A stretch of 64,000 bases of DNA. Source: Streptomyces platensis (GTDB lineage: Bacteria > Actinomycetota > Actinomycetes > Streptomycetales > Streptomycetaceae). Position 1 is the stretch's first letter, and every line of letters begins with the position of its first letter. Location of the stretch: assembly GCF_008704855.1 (NCBI RefSeq), contig NZ_CP023691.1, positions 7,130,001 through 7,194,000 of the forward strand, in the 5' to 3' direction. The notes beneath the pieces are model-generated. The model searched no databases, had not been told where the DNA came from, and worked only from the letters and a program-made list of their open reading frames with translations. The position numbers were made by a program, and so were the translations under genes. This document shows positions 32,062 to 40,378 of this stretch, piece after piece.

Positions 32062-33399
32062 TCAGACGTTCCGGAACCGGTTGATGGCGTCGAGGTGCTT
32101 GGCGCGCATTTCTTCGTCGCGCACGCCCATGCCCTCCTCGGGGGCCAGTGCCAGCACGCCGACCTTGCCCTGGTGGAGGTTGCGGTGCACGTCGTACGCC
32201 GCCTGCCCGGTCTCTTCGAGGGTGTACGTCTTGGACAGGGTCGGGTGGATCTTGCCCTTGGCGATCAGGCGGTTGGCCTCCCACGCCTCGCGGTAGTTGG
32301 CGAAGTGCGAGCCGACGATCCGCTTCAGCGACATCCACAGGTAGCGGTTGTCGTACTCGTGGTTGTAGCCCGAGGTGGAGGCGCAGGTGACGATGGTGCC
32401 GCCCTTGCGCGTCACGTACACCGAGGCGCCGAAGGTCTCGCGGCCGGGGTGCTCGAAGACGATGTCCACGTCCTCGCCGCCGGTCAGCTCACGGATGCGC
32501 TTGCCGAAGCGCTTCCACTCCTTGGGGTCCTGGGTGTGCTCGTCCTTCCAGAACTTGTAGCCCTCGGCGTTGCGGTCGATGATCGCCTCGGCGCCCATCT
32601 TCCGGCAGATCTCCGCCTTCTGGTCGGAGGAGACCACGCAGATCGGGTTGGCGCCGCCGGCCAGCGCGAACTGGGTGGCGTACGAGCCGAGTCCGCCGCT
32701 GGCGCCCCAGATCAGCACGTTGTCGCCCTGCTTCATCGCCGCGCCGTTCTGCGAGACGAGCTGGCGGTAGGCGGTCGAGTTGACCAGACCGGGCGACGCC
32801 GCCTCTTCCCAGCTCAGGTGCTGGGGCTTGGGCATCAGCTGGTTGGACTTGACCAGCGCGATCTCGGCCAGGCCGCCGAAGTTGGTCTCGAAGCCCCAGA
32901 TGCGCTGCTCGGGGTCGAGCATGGTGTCGTTGTGGCCGTCGGAGGACTCCAGCTCGACGGAGAGGCAGTGCGCGACGACCTCGTCACCGGGGCCCCAGGC
33001 GTTGACACCGGGGCCGGTGCGCAGGACCACGCCCGCCAGGTCGGAGCCGATGACGTGGTACGGCAGGTCGTGCCGCTTGGTGAGCGGGGAGAGCCTGCCG
33101 TAGCGCTCCAGGAACCCGAACGTCGACACGGGCTCGAAGATCGAGGTCCACACCGAGTTGTAGTTCACGGAGGAGGCCATGACGGCCACCAGCGCCTCGC
33201 CCGGGCCCAGCTCGGGCACCGGCACCTCGTCGACGTGCAGTGACTTGCGGGGGTCCTTCACCTTGCTTTCGAGACCGGCGAACATCTCGGCCTCGTCCTT
33301 GTGCACGGTCACCGCGCGGTAGGACTCGGGGATGGTCAGGCCGGCGAAGTCGGCGCTGGTGGTGTCAGGCGCGAGGATTGCGTCCAGGATTTCGTTCAC
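32062..33399 (-). CDS. ccr: Crotonyl-CoA carboxylase/reductase
   Basis: 445-residue MDR-superfamily enzyme that reductively carboxylates crotonyl-CoA to ethylmalonyl-CoA with NADPH. Features: N-terminal LDAILAPDTTSADFAGL, NYNSVWTSIFEPVSTF, the NADPH-binding IWGASGGLGSYATQFALAGG and the C-terminal NLHQGKVGVL. GTG 33399 has GGAGG upstream. It is the first gene of the pathway operon (ccr-meaA-mcl-mch-mcd). The enzyme also supplies ethylmalonyl-CoA as a polyketide extender. A well-formed promoter with two operator copies lies 320 bases upstream. Confidence 0.95.
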   Translation of the reverse strand: MNEILDAILAPDTTSADFAGLTIPESYRAVTVHKDEAEMFAGLESKVKDPRKSLHVDEVPVPELGPGEALVAVMASSVNYNSVWTSIFEPVSTFGFLERYGRLSPLTKRHDLPYHVIGSDLAGVVLRTGPGVNAWGPGDEVVAHCLSVELESSDGHNDTMLDPEQRIWGFETNFGGLAEIALVKSNQLMPKPQHLSWEEAASPGLVNSTAYRQLVSQNGAAMKQGDNVLIWGASGGLGSYATQFALAGGANPICVVSSDQKAEICRKMGAEAIIDRNAEGYKFWKDEHTQDPKEWKRFGKRIRELTGGEDVDIVFEHPGRETFGASVYVTRKGGTIVTCASTSGYNHEYDNRYLWMSLKRIVGSHFANYREAWEANRLIAKGKIHPTLSKTYTLEETGQAAYDVHRNLHQGKVGVLALAPEEGMGVRDEEMRAKHLDAINRFRNV

Positions 33400-33719
33400 G
33401 GGGTGCCTCCGGCGGTTGGGGCCTCCCCGGCTCGGCCGCGGTGGTGAGCTCGGGGAACCGTTGAGGGAAACGGTTGGGGGAACGTCGGGGGTGGTGCGGA
33501 GGTGGTGCCGTCGGTTCGGCCGGGGTGGCGCCGTTGCCGCCGCCTCTGCGGGGGTCGCAGAGTCGTCGGCCGCGGTGCCGTGGCAGCGCTGGGTGAGCGC
33601 GGTGCCCAGCGGCAGCTGGGAGTGCCTGTGACGCAGGCATCCGGGCGGACAGCCACATAGGGCTGGTGGGACAGCCGGCGCGCGTGGGATCTCAGCACGC
33701 CGGCCGCCCGGACACCCTC
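33400..33719 (-). promoter_or_regulatory. Long 5' leader of the ccr operon
   Basis: About 310 bases between the predicted transcription start and ccr. No conserved riboswitch fold was recognised. A perfect 7-bp inverted repeat AACCGTT...AACGGTT lies at 33456-33475 (minus strand AACCGTTTCCCTCAACGGTT), about 57 bases before the start codon, and might be an attenuator or protein site. Confidence 0.4.
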
Positions 33720-33762
33720 AACGTATGACACCGCGTGCCAGGCGACAAGACACTGAGTGCCA
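33720..33762 (-). promoter_or_regulatory. ccr promoter with two TetR-type operators
   Basis: On the minus strand, -35 TTGTCG (33743-33748) and -10 TACGTT (33720-33725) are 17 bases apart. Written on the plus strand, GACACCGCGTGCCA (33727-33740) fills the spacer and GACACTGAGTGCCA (33749-33762) lies directly upstream of the -35. Their centres are 22 bases apart, so two dimers would bind the same face and block RNA polymerase. Confidence 0.75.
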
Positions 33763-33953
33763 AGAATTTCTCTCAGATGTCATCTCGTCGGCACGCATGA
33801 GCAAAAGACGGCCGATGGGAAGCCTGGAGGTGACGCAAAGAAAGGGAAAATGTGCGGAGCGTGTGCACCCGGGGCGTTACGCCATCCGGGTCGCGGCCCG
33901 GTCAGCTCATGGGCGCCGGGCCGCGCTCGGGTCCTGCTCCGGCCGGAAGGCCG

Positions 33954-34772
33954 TTACTTGCGCTCTTTGATCGCCTTGCGGATGGTGCGCATGACCTCGT
34001 CCAGCGGGGCGTCCGTACGGGCCACCGCGACCAGCACCTCGCCCTCCCGGGAGACGGACGCCGGCGGGTTCTCCTCGCCGCCGGGGCGGCCCGCGCCGAT
34101 ACCGGCGCCGAAGGTCTCCCGGACGATCTCGAAGGCATGGTCGAGCTGGGCCTCGACATCGCCCTGGGCGTCGGCCCGCAGCCAGCGCCGCAGCACATGG
34201 TTGTGCGCGGTGACCACGGCGGAGGCCGCGACCTCGGCGAGCAGCGGATCGTCGTCGCCCTCGCGGTGTGCGCCCTCGTCGAAATGGCCCAGGAGGTAGC
34301 GGGTGAACAGCCGCTCGTAGCGGGCCACCGAGGCGATCTCGGCCTCGCGCAGCGTGGGGACCTCACGGGTCAGGCGGTAGCGGGCCACCGACACGGCCGG
34401 GGAGGCCGCGTACATCCGCATGACCTCCTTGATGCCGCGGCAGACCGTGTCGAGCGGGTTCTCGTGCGGCGGGGCGGCGTCCAGGACGGCCTCCGCGCGG
34501 ACGAGGGTGTCGTCGTGGTCGGGGAAGATCGCCTCTTCCTTCGAGCGGAAGTGGCGGAAGAAGGTGCGCCGGGCGACGCCCGCAGCGGCCGCGATCTCAT
34601 CGACCGTCGTCGCCTCGTAGCCCTTGGTCGCGAACAGCTCCATCGCCGCAGCCGACAATTCACGGCGCATCTTGAGCCGTTGCGCGGCCGCTCGGCGGGT
34701 ACCGGGGGTGGCGGTGTCGGGGTCGGAGGGCTGCGTACGAGCGGGCTGGGACATGTGGGGACGGTACTGCAT
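33954..34772 (-). CDS. TetR-family regulator, probable repressor of the ccr operon
   Basis: 272 residues (266 from ATG 34754). The N-terminal HTH is classic: AAAMELFATKGYEATTVDEI, then AAAAGVARRTFFRHFRSKEE at residues ~40-85. The C-terminal ligand domain is divergent and ends with the basic tail KAIKERK. It is on the same strand as ccr, 554 bases upstream. A third copy of the motif found twice at the ccr promoter (GGCATGAGGTGCCA, 34788-34801) sits just before its own start, indicating autoregulation and control of ccr. The ligand may be an acyl-CoA of the pathway, by analogy with other TetR regulators. Confidence 0.9.
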   Translation of the reverse strand: MQYRPHMSQPARTQPSDPDTATPGTRRAAAQRLKMRRELSAAAMELFATKGYEATTVDEIAAAAGVARRTFFRHFRSKEEAIFPDHDDTLVRAEAVLDAAPPHENPLDTVCRGIKEVMRMYAASPAVSVARYRLTREVPTLREAEIASVARYERLFTRYLLGHFDEGAHREGDDDPLLAEVAASAVVTAHNHVLRRWLRADAQGDVEAQLDHAFEIVRETFGAGIGAGRPGGEENPPASVSREGEVLVAVARTDAPLDEVMRTIRKAIKERK

Positions 34773-34786
34773 ATTTACGCGACCTG

Positions 34787-34801
34787 CGGCATGAGGTGCC
34801 A
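34787..34801. promoter_or_regulatory. Third TetR-type operator, upstream of tetR
   Basis: GGCATGAGGTGCCA at 34788-34801 fits the consensus G(A/G)CA(C/T)nnnGTGCCA derived from the two ccr sites. It overlaps a perfect GAGGTG-C-CACCTC palindrome (34793-34805) and is 15 bases from the tetR start codon. Confidence 0.55.
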
Positions 34802-34819
34802 CCTCCGCCCCGGTGAGCG

Positions 34820-34855
34820 GGGGTGGACCGCCGTCGGGCTCCAGCAGTCCACCCC
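34820..34855 (-). terminator. Hairpin between the hydroxyacyl-CoA dehydrogenase gene and tetR
   Basis: GGGGTGGAC (34820-34828) pairs with GTCCACCCC (34847-34855) around an 18-base loop, 39 bases after the dehydrogenase stop. It probably terminates that gene before tetR. Confidence 0.5.
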
Positions 34856-34893
34856 ACCCTCCTCCCCCCGCCGGGCGGGGGTGCCGCCACGCG

Positions 34894-36717
34894 TCAGCGC
34901 CGGGCGGCGTACTCACGGAAGCCGCGGCCGGTCTTGCGGCCGAGGCAGCCGGCGGCGACGAGGTGCTCCAGCAGCGGCGACGGGGCCAGCCCGGGGTCCC
35001 GGAACTCGGCGTGCAGCACCTTCTCGATGGCCAGGGAGACGTCCAGGCCGACCACGTCGAGGAGTTCGAACGGGCCCATCGGGTAGCCTCCGCCGAGCTT
35101 CATGGCGGCGTCGATGTCGTCCAGCGTCGCGTAGTGCTCGTCGACCATCTTGATCGCGTTGTTCAAGTACGGGAACAGCAGCGCGTTCACGATGAATCCG
35201 GCGCGGTCGCCGCAGTCCACGGGGTGCTTGCGGACCTTGGCGCAGACCGCCCGCACGGTGGTGTGGACATCGTCGGCCGTCAGGACCGTACGGACCACCT
35301 CGACCAGCTTCATGGCGGGCGCCGGGTTGAAGAAGTGCATCCCGATGACGTCCTGCGGGCGCGAGGTGGCGCGGGCGCAGGCCACGACCGGCAGCGACGA
35401 GGTGGTGGTGGCCAGGACGGCGCCCGGCTTGCAGACCTTGTCCAGCGTCTTGAACAGCTCCTGCTTGACCGCCAGATCCTCGGCCACCGCCTCGACCGCG
35501 AGGTCCACGTCGGCGAACGCGTCGAGCGAGCCGGCCGGGGTGATCGCCGCCAGCGCGGCATCCCGGGCCTCGGCGGTCATCCGGCCCTTGTCCACCGAGC
35601 GGCCCAGCGACTTGGTGATCCGGGCCTTCGCCTTCTCGGCCTTCTCCAGGCTGCGGGCCGCCAGCACGACCTGGTAGCCCGCCTTGGCGAAGACCTCGGC
35701 GATACCGCTCGCCATCGTCCCGGAACCGGCCACGCCGACGCCGGAGACCGGACGCCCCCCGGCGCCCTCGTCGGCGGCCGCCGGGCTCTCCGCGTCCGGC
35801 ACGACCGTGGCGCTGCCCGGGGCGTCGTACGAGTAGAAGCCGCGGCCCGCCTTGCGGCCGGTCAGCCCCGCCTCGGCCAGCTGGCCCAGGATCGGCGCAG
35901 GCGCGTGCAGCCGGTCCTGGGACTCGGCGTACATCGCCTCCAGGACCGTACGGGCGGTGTCCACCCCGATCAGGTCCAGCAGCGCCAGCGGGCCCATGGG
36001 CAGGCCGCAGCCGAGCTTCATGGCGGCGTCGATGTCCTCGCGGGTGGCGTACTTGGACTCGTACATCGCCGCGGCCTGGTTCAGATAGCCGAACAGCAGG
36101 CCGTCCGCGACGAAGCCGGGGCGGTCACCCACCGCGATCGGATCCTTGCCCAGGTCGCGGGCGAGCTCCGTGACGGCCGTGACCGCGGTCGGCGCGGTGA
36201 GCACCGAGGAGACCACCTCGACCAGCTTCATGGCCGGTGCGGGGTTGAAGAAGTGCACACCGAGCACCCGCTCGGGGCGCTCCGAATCCGCGGCCAGCCG
36301 GGTCACGGACAGCGCGTTGGTGCCGGTGGCCAGGATGGTGTCCGGCCGGACCACCGCGTCCAGTGCGGCGAAGACCTGCCGCTTGAGCTCGTAGTCCTCG
36401 GGGACCACCTCGATGACGAGATCGGCGTCCGCGGCGGCCTGGAGATCGGTGAAGGTGCGGAACCGGGCCAGGGCGTCCTGGCGCTCGCGCTCCGTGAGCC
36501 GCTCGCGCTGCACGGCGCGGGCGGTCGCGGATTCGAGGGCGGAGACGGCACGGCGGGCCGCGGCTTCGTCGGTGTCGATACCGATGACCTCGCGGCCGGC
36601 CCGGGTCAGCACCTCGGCGATACCGGTGCCCATGGTGCCCAGACCGACGACGGCGACGGTGGAAAGGGACGGCGAAGTGGCTTGAGTTGAGAGATCAGGG
36701 GTGGACTGAGGGCCCAT
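34894..36717 (-). CDS. Double-domain 3-hydroxyacyl-CoA (3-hydroxybutyryl-CoA) dehydrogenase
   Basis: 607 residues containing two complete 3-hydroxyacyl-CoA dehydrogenase units in tandem. Unit 1 (~20-300) has VVGLGTMGTGIAEVLTRAG and HFFNPAPAMKLVEVV; unit 2 (~318-607) has VAGSGTMASGIAEVFAKAG and the same HFFNPAPAMKLVEVV. Each also has a C-terminal GYPMGPFELLD- or LPMGPLALLD-type dimer domain. It oxidises 3-hydroxyacyl-CoA or reduces acetoacetyl-CoA, the step before crotonyl-CoA, so it feeds Ccr. Start ATG 36717 follows CAGGAGTC. Single-unit enzymes are ~285 residues; this is an internal gene duplication and fusion. Confidence 0.92.
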   Translation of the reverse strand: MGPQSTPDLSTQATSPSLSTVAVVGLGTMGTGIAEVLTRAGREVIGIDTDEAAARRAVSALESATARAVQRERLTERERQDALARFRTFTDLQAAADADLVIEVVPEDYELKRQVFAALDAVVRPDTILATGTNALSVTRLAADSERPERVLGVHFFNPAPAMKLVEVVSSVLTAPTAVTAVTELARDLGKDPIAVGDRPGFVADGLLFGYLNQAAAMYESKYATREDIDAAMKLGCGLPMGPLALLDLIGVDTARTVLEAMYAESQDRLHAPAPILGQLAEAGLTGRKAGRGFYSYDAPGSATVVPDAESPAAADEGAGGRPVSGVGVAGSGTMASGIAEVFAKAGYQVVLAARSLEKAEKAKARITKSLGRSVDKGRMTAEARDAALAAITPAGSLDAFADVDLAVEAVAEDLAVKQELFKTLDKVCKPGAVLATTTSSLPVVACARATSRPQDVIGMHFFNPAPAMKLVEVVRTVLTADDVHTTVRAVCAKVRKHPVDCGDRAGFIVNALLFPYLNNAIKMVDEHYATLDDIDAAMKLGGGYPMGPFELLDVVGLDVSLAIEKVLHAEFRDPGLAPSPLLEHLVAAGCLGRKTGRGFREYAARR

Positions 36718-37104
36718 CGCGAGACTCCTGAGGGTGTTCCCCCGAAGGCAGGGGAGAAGTGACGACTGAGGGTTATCCGCGGACGCGGGGCCTGTGATCA
36801 CCGCGGCAGAAATGCGGCAGGAGAGCCGCGAGGAGCCGCAGCGCCATGGCAGCGCCGGCGGTGCGGGAGCCGCGGCGAGAGCCCTGTCCCGGGGCCTTGC
36901 CGTGTGCTCCGTACTGTGTCGTGCTGTGCCGAACCGACTTCACTCTGTGGCGGCTGCGTCACCAGGCCGCCCGAGCAGTGGTGCTGCTCGTTCCAGCAGG
37001 TTAACCGGTGAGTAACCAGAGCGCCAGGGGTAGCAGGGGTCACTAGGCTGTGGCGCGGGCCACGTCGCGGGAACCGGGGCGGCCCGGCGGGAGGGGAACG
37101 GCAA
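36718..37104. promoter_or_regulatory. Divergent intergenic region with GGTTA-n9-TAACC repeat
   Basis: 387 bases between the dehydrogenase and HEAT-repeat genes. GGTTAACCGGTGAGTAACC at 36999-37017 has matching ends GGTTA/TAACC and resembles sites of TetR-type fatty-acid regulators. A TAGGCT -10-like hexamer lies at 37045-37050 on the plus strand. No coding frame is supported. Confidence 0.35.
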
Positions 37105-37791
37105 ATGGAAGAGGAATTCCACGAGTTGACCGACCGGGTGCGGGCCGAACTCCGCTCCCCACAGGATCTGGTCGCCTACGAGCGGTTGCTCGGGCTGGCC
37201 CGCAAGAACACCCCGGCCGGACGCGAGGAACTGGCCCGGATGCTGGTCGCCGTCGAACGTCCGCTGTGGGCCCGGGAGATCGCCGCCTTCGTCCTCGGCT
37301 GCGCCGGTGACAAGCGGGCCTTCGAGACGCTCGTGCTGTTACTGAACTACCGCGAACCGGTGCGCTGCGCCACCGCCGCGCATGCGCTGGGCCGGCTCGG
37401 CGACCCCCGCACCGCCCGCGCCGCGGCCGCGCTCGCCACCAATCCGCTGCGCACCGCCTACGCACTGCACCCGGTCCGGCTGCTCGCCGAACTCCGCGCC
37501 CCGCAGTCCGTCCCCGCGCTGATCGCGACCCTGGAACGGCTGCTGACCCCGCACAACCCCTACTGGCGGGTGGCACTCGCCTGCGTAGAGGGCCTCGGTG
37601 CCCTCGGGGACCGCCGCGCCGTCCCCGCCCTCACCGCCGCCGTCGCCCACCCCCGTCTGGCGGCCGCCGCGGCGGCGTCCCTGGCGCGGCTGGGGGTGCA
37701 TGAGGAGGTCCCGGCGGGGGACGGGACGGCGTCGGAGGGCGCGGCCTCGGGCGGTGGCGAGGTGGAGGGGGCCTCGGCGGACGGGACGTAG
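37105..37791 (+). CDS. HEAT-repeat protein
   Basis: 228 residues formed of alpha-helical HEAT/PBS-lyase-type repeats: EIAAFVLGCAGDKRAFETLV, CATAAHALGRLGDPRTARAA, ACVEGLGALGDRRAVPALTA and AAASLARLGVHEEV. Such repeats make a curved scaffold for protein binding. The C-terminal 30 residues are Gly/Ala/Glu-rich and disordered. ATG 37105 follows GGGAGGGG. No catalytic residues seen; partner unknown. Its position opposite the dehydrogenase gene is, from memory, conserved in other streptomycetes. Confidence 0.8.
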   Translation: MEEEFHELTDRVRAELRSPQDLVAYERLLGLARKNTPAGREELARMLVAVERPLWAREIAAFVLGCAGDKRAFETLVLLLNYREPVRCATAAHALGRLGDPRTARAAAALATNPLRTAYALHPVRLLAELRAPQSVPALIATLERLLTPHNPYWRVALACVEGLGALGDRRAVPALTAAVAHPRLAAAAAASLARLGVHEEVPAGDGTASEGAASGGGEVEGASADGT

Positions 37792-37928
37792 GCGGCGGGC
37801 GGGGCACAAGCGTGGCGGGCGGGGCGTAGCCGGGCGCCGGGGTGAGCCGGCCGGCCCGTCCCGCGACACAAGGACGCCGAGCCGCGCCGGCCCCCGATTG
37901 TCAGTGCCGGGGTCTATAAGTGGTGACC

Positions 37929-38393
37929 ATGACCGCAGCGCCCTTGCACTGGAAGCTCGTCGTCGACGCCCACGACCCGCACGCCCAGGCCGACTTCTGG
38001 GCGGCCGCCCTCCACTACGAGGTCGAGGACCACAGCACCCTCATCGCCAAGCTCCTCGACCTCGGCGCCATTCCGCCCGAGATCCTCCTCGACCACCACG
38101 ACCGGCGCGCCTGGCGGGACGCGGCGGCCGTACGCCACCCCGACGACCCGTACGACGCCGAGACCGGCACGGGCCTGGGGCGCCGGCTGCTCTTCAACCG
38201 CGTCCCGCAAGCGGAGAAGAAGACGGCCAAGAACCGCCTGCACCTCGACCTGCACGGCCCCACGGGCGAACGGGACACCGAGGTCGAACGCCTCCGCGCC
38301 CTCGGCGCCCGGGTGGAGCGCCACGTCAAGGAACCGGGCGGCGAGTGGGTGATCATGACGGACCCGGAGGGGAATGAGTTCTGTGTGCACTAG
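37929..38393 (+). CDS. VOC (glyoxalase-like) family protein
   Basis: 154 residues with a glyoxalase/bleomycin-resistance-like fold: LHWKLVVDAHDPHAQADFW at the start and a C-terminal VERHVKEPGGEWVIMTDPEG then NEFCVH. The NRLHLDLHG segment carries the usual metal-side His. Substrate unknown; these proteins bind small electrophiles or antibiotics. GTG 37920 and 37923 are also possible starts; TATAAG lies just upstream, so the message may be leaderless. It overlaps the end of the convergent GNAT gene by four bases. Confidence 0.82.
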   Translation: MTAAPLHWKLVVDAHDPHAQADFWAAALHYEVEDHSTLIAKLLDLGAIPPEILLDHHDRRAWRDAAAVRHPDDPYDAETGTGLGRRLLFNRVPQAEKKTAKNRLHLDLHGPTGERDTEVERLRALGARVERHVKEPGGEWVIMTDPEGNEFCVH

Positions 38394-39007
38394 GGCGGCG
38401 TACTGCCCCCCGTCACCAGCGACCGCCGATAACGCAGTTCCGGGACGCTGCTGCCGCCCACGTCGTAGGACTCCTCGGCGCCGTCCGGGGTGAAGCCGGC
38501 CCGTTCGTAGAAGCGCTGGGCGCGGGTGTTGCCGCGTACGACCCACAGGTAGAGCGTGTGGAAGCCGTGGGCACGTGCGCGGGTGGTACCGGCGGTCAGC
38601 AAGGTGTGGCCGATGCCGGTGCCGATCAGGGTGGGGGTGACGTAGAGGGCGAGGAGTTCGCCCGCGGTCGGCCGGGGGGCGGGCAACTCCGCGGCTCCTG
38701 GGGCGATATCGGGGTCGCGGGCCGGGCCGACGCATGCCCAGCCGACGACGTCGCCGTTCCGCTCGGCCACCAGGTCCGAGACCTCCGGCGACCGGCGCGC
38801 GAACCACGAGCGCCGCTGCTCGGCATCCGCCGTCACGCTCATCGCGTCCAGATACGCCTGGGGCATCAGCCCGCGGTAGGCCGTCTGCCAGCCGTGGACC
38901 CGCACCGCCGAGACCGCTTCGATATCGGCTTCGGTCATTTCCCGTACCCGTACGGGGGGCGGCGGCTGTGTGGGGGCGCGTTCGGAAGTCCTCTCGGTCC
39001 GGTCCAT
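38390..39007 (-). CDS. GNAT-family N-acetyltransferase
   Basis: 205 residues. GNAT features: VREMTEADIEAVSAVRVHGW at the start, the acetyl-CoA pyrophosphate loop in VTPTLIGTGIGHTLL, and RGNTRAQRFYERAGFTPDG near the end. Acceptor unknown (amine of a small molecule or protein). ATG 39007 lacks a ribosome site but has TAACCT seven bases upstream; probably leaderless. Its stop region overlaps the convergent VOC gene. Confidence 0.87.
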   Translation of the reverse strand: MDRTERTSERAPTQPPPPVRVREMTEADIEAVSAVRVHGWQTAYRGLMPQAYLDAMSVTADAEQRRSWFARRSPEVSDLVAERNGDVVGWACVGPARDPDIAPGAAELPAPRPTAGELLALYVTPTLIGTGIGHTLLTAGTTRARAHGFHTLYLWVVRGNTRAQRFYERAGFTPDGAEESYDVGGSSVPELRYRRSLVTGGSTPP

Positions 39008-39078
39008 GGGGGAGAGGTTAGGGCCTGGCCCCACGGGGCCCTCAAGGGGAATTCTGCGGAGGGGAGCGCGGGAGCCGC

Positions 39079-39117
39079 TTGACCTTGTCCCAGGGGTCAG
39101 GGTTCGAGACTCGCGGT
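39079..39117 (+). promoter_or_regulatory. MerR-type promoter, leaderless start
   Basis: TTGACC (39079-39084) and GAGACT (39106-39111) are separated by 21 bases, the stretched spacing typical of MerR targets. An imperfect dyad ACCTTGTCCC-A-GGGGTCAGGG lies within. The ATG of the SDR gene at 39118 coincides with the expected transcription start. Confidence 0.55.
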
Positions 39118-39909
39118 ATGGAACAGGCAGAGAACTCCGGGCCGCGCGGGTCCGGAACGCACCGCAGGGCTGTGATCGTCACCGGCGCGGGGACCGGCAT
39201 CGGGCGGGCCACCGCTCACGCCTTCGCGGCGGAAGGGGCGCGGGTGCTGGCGGTGGGGCGCCGGCCAGGGCCACTGGCGGAGACGGCGGCGGAGGCCGGC
39301 ACCGGGGGCGGCGAGATCGTGCCGTACGCCGCCGACATCACCGCGGACGGGGTGCCCGAGGAGCTCGTCCGTCACGCGGTCGAGACGTTCGGCCGGCTGG
39401 ATGTGCTGGTCAACAATGCCGCGGTGGTGGGCAGCGGGGCGCTCGGCAGCTTCACCAAGGAGGGGATGGATCCGCTGCTGGCGACGAACCTGGTCGCGCC
39501 GGTACTGCTGACCCAGGCGGCCGTCCCTCATCTGGAACGGACCGGCGGGGTGGTGGTCAACATCAGCACCTCGGTCGGCCAGCGGGGCTGGCCGGGCAAC
39601 GGAGTCTACGCCGCGACGAAGACCGGCCTCGAACTCCTCACCCGTAGTTGGGCGGTGGAGCTGGCGCCGCGCGGTGTACGGGTGGTCGCGGTCGCGCCCG
39701 GGGCGATCGAGACCCCGATCGCCCGGCATCAGGGATGGTCCCCGGAGCAGCGGGAGGCCCTACGCGAGTGGCAGATCGCGCACACGCCTATGGGGCGGGT
39801 GGGCAGTCCGGAGGAGGTGGCCTGGGCCGTCACCCGGCTCGCCGCGCCGGAGGCGTCGTTCGTGACCGGGGTGGTCCTCCCGGTCGACGGGGGAGCGGTG
39901 GTCGGCTGA
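39118..39909 (+). CDS. Short-chain dehydrogenase/reductase
   Basis: 263-residue classical SDR: cofactor motif TGAGTGIG near residue 23, NNA at ~95, catalytic Ser in VNISTS and Tyr/Lys in YAATK. It oxidises or reduces an alcohol/ketone with NAD(P)H; substrate unknown. ATG 39118 is set at the predicted transcription start of a MerR-type promoter. It is followed 95 bases later by the merR gene, in the same orientation, which very likely controls it. Confidence 0.9.
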   Translation: MEQAENSGPRGSGTHRRAVIVTGAGTGIGRATAHAFAAEGARVLAVGRRPGPLAETAAEAGTGGGEIVPYAADITADGVPEELVRHAVETFGRLDVLVNNAAVVGSGALGSFTKEGMDPLLATNLVAPVLLTQAAVPHLERTGGVVVNISTSVGQRGWPGNGVYAATKTGLELLTRSWAVELAPRGVRVVAVAPGAIETPIARHQGWSPEQREALREWQIAHTPMGRVGSPEEVAWAVTRLAAPEASFVTGVVLPVDGGAVVG

Positions 39910-40004
39910 GTGGTGATCGGCCGACCGGCGAGGCGGGACCGGGGCGGGGCCGGGCCGCCCGGCCCCGCCCTGGTAGAAACGGTGCCGGACGGGGAGGTGG
40001 GCCG

Positions 40005-40364
40005 GTGCGGATCGGGGAGCTGGCGCAGATCACGGGGGCGTCGCCGCGCGCGCTGCGCAACTACGAGTGCGAGGGGCTGATCGTCTCGGAGCGGATGGCG
40101 AACGGCTATCGCGTCTACGACGAGCGCGCGGCCGTACGGGTCCGCAATATCCAGCACCTCCTGACGGCCGGGCTCACGCTCGCCGACGTCCACTGCTTCT
40201 CGCCCTGCCTGGACGGCGATATGACCACCGCCGCGCCCTCACCCGAGGGGCTGCGGATCGCCCGTGCGCGGCTCGCCGTGATCGAGGAGCGGATCGCCGC
40301 GCAGTCGGCGGTCCGCGACCGGCTGGCGCGGGCCCTGGATTCGGTGCCGGGCACCCCGGCCTGA
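40005..40364 (+). CDS. MerR-family regulator
   Basis: 119 residues. N-terminal winged HTH: MRIGELAQITGASPRALRNY, EGLIVSERMANGYRVYDERA, then a dimerisation helix (ARARLAVIEERIAAQ). Two Cys in CFSPCLDGD could form a sensor site, although ligands are often organic in this group. GTG 40005 has GGGGAGG upstream. It follows the SDR gene, whose promoter has MerR-type spacing; drug- or aldehyde-responsive control is plausible. Confidence 0.9.
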   Translation: MRIGELAQITGASPRALRNYECEGLIVSERMANGYRVYDERAAVRVRNIQHLLTAGLTLADVHCFSPCLDGDMTTAAPSPEGLRIARARLAVIEERIAAQSAVRDRLARALDSVPGTPA

Positions 40365-40378
40365 GGGCTGCGTCCGGG

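Noticed and set aside
29800..33243. Plus-strand open frame of 1147 codons
   Set aside because: It is antisense to mcl, meaA and ccr, which have full family motifs. The frame is open because of high G+C, and its translation is low complexity without any domain.
39100..39112. GGTTCGAGAC, like a tRNA T-loop
   Set aside because: No acceptor, D or anticodon arms surround it; it is part of the MerR-type promoter.
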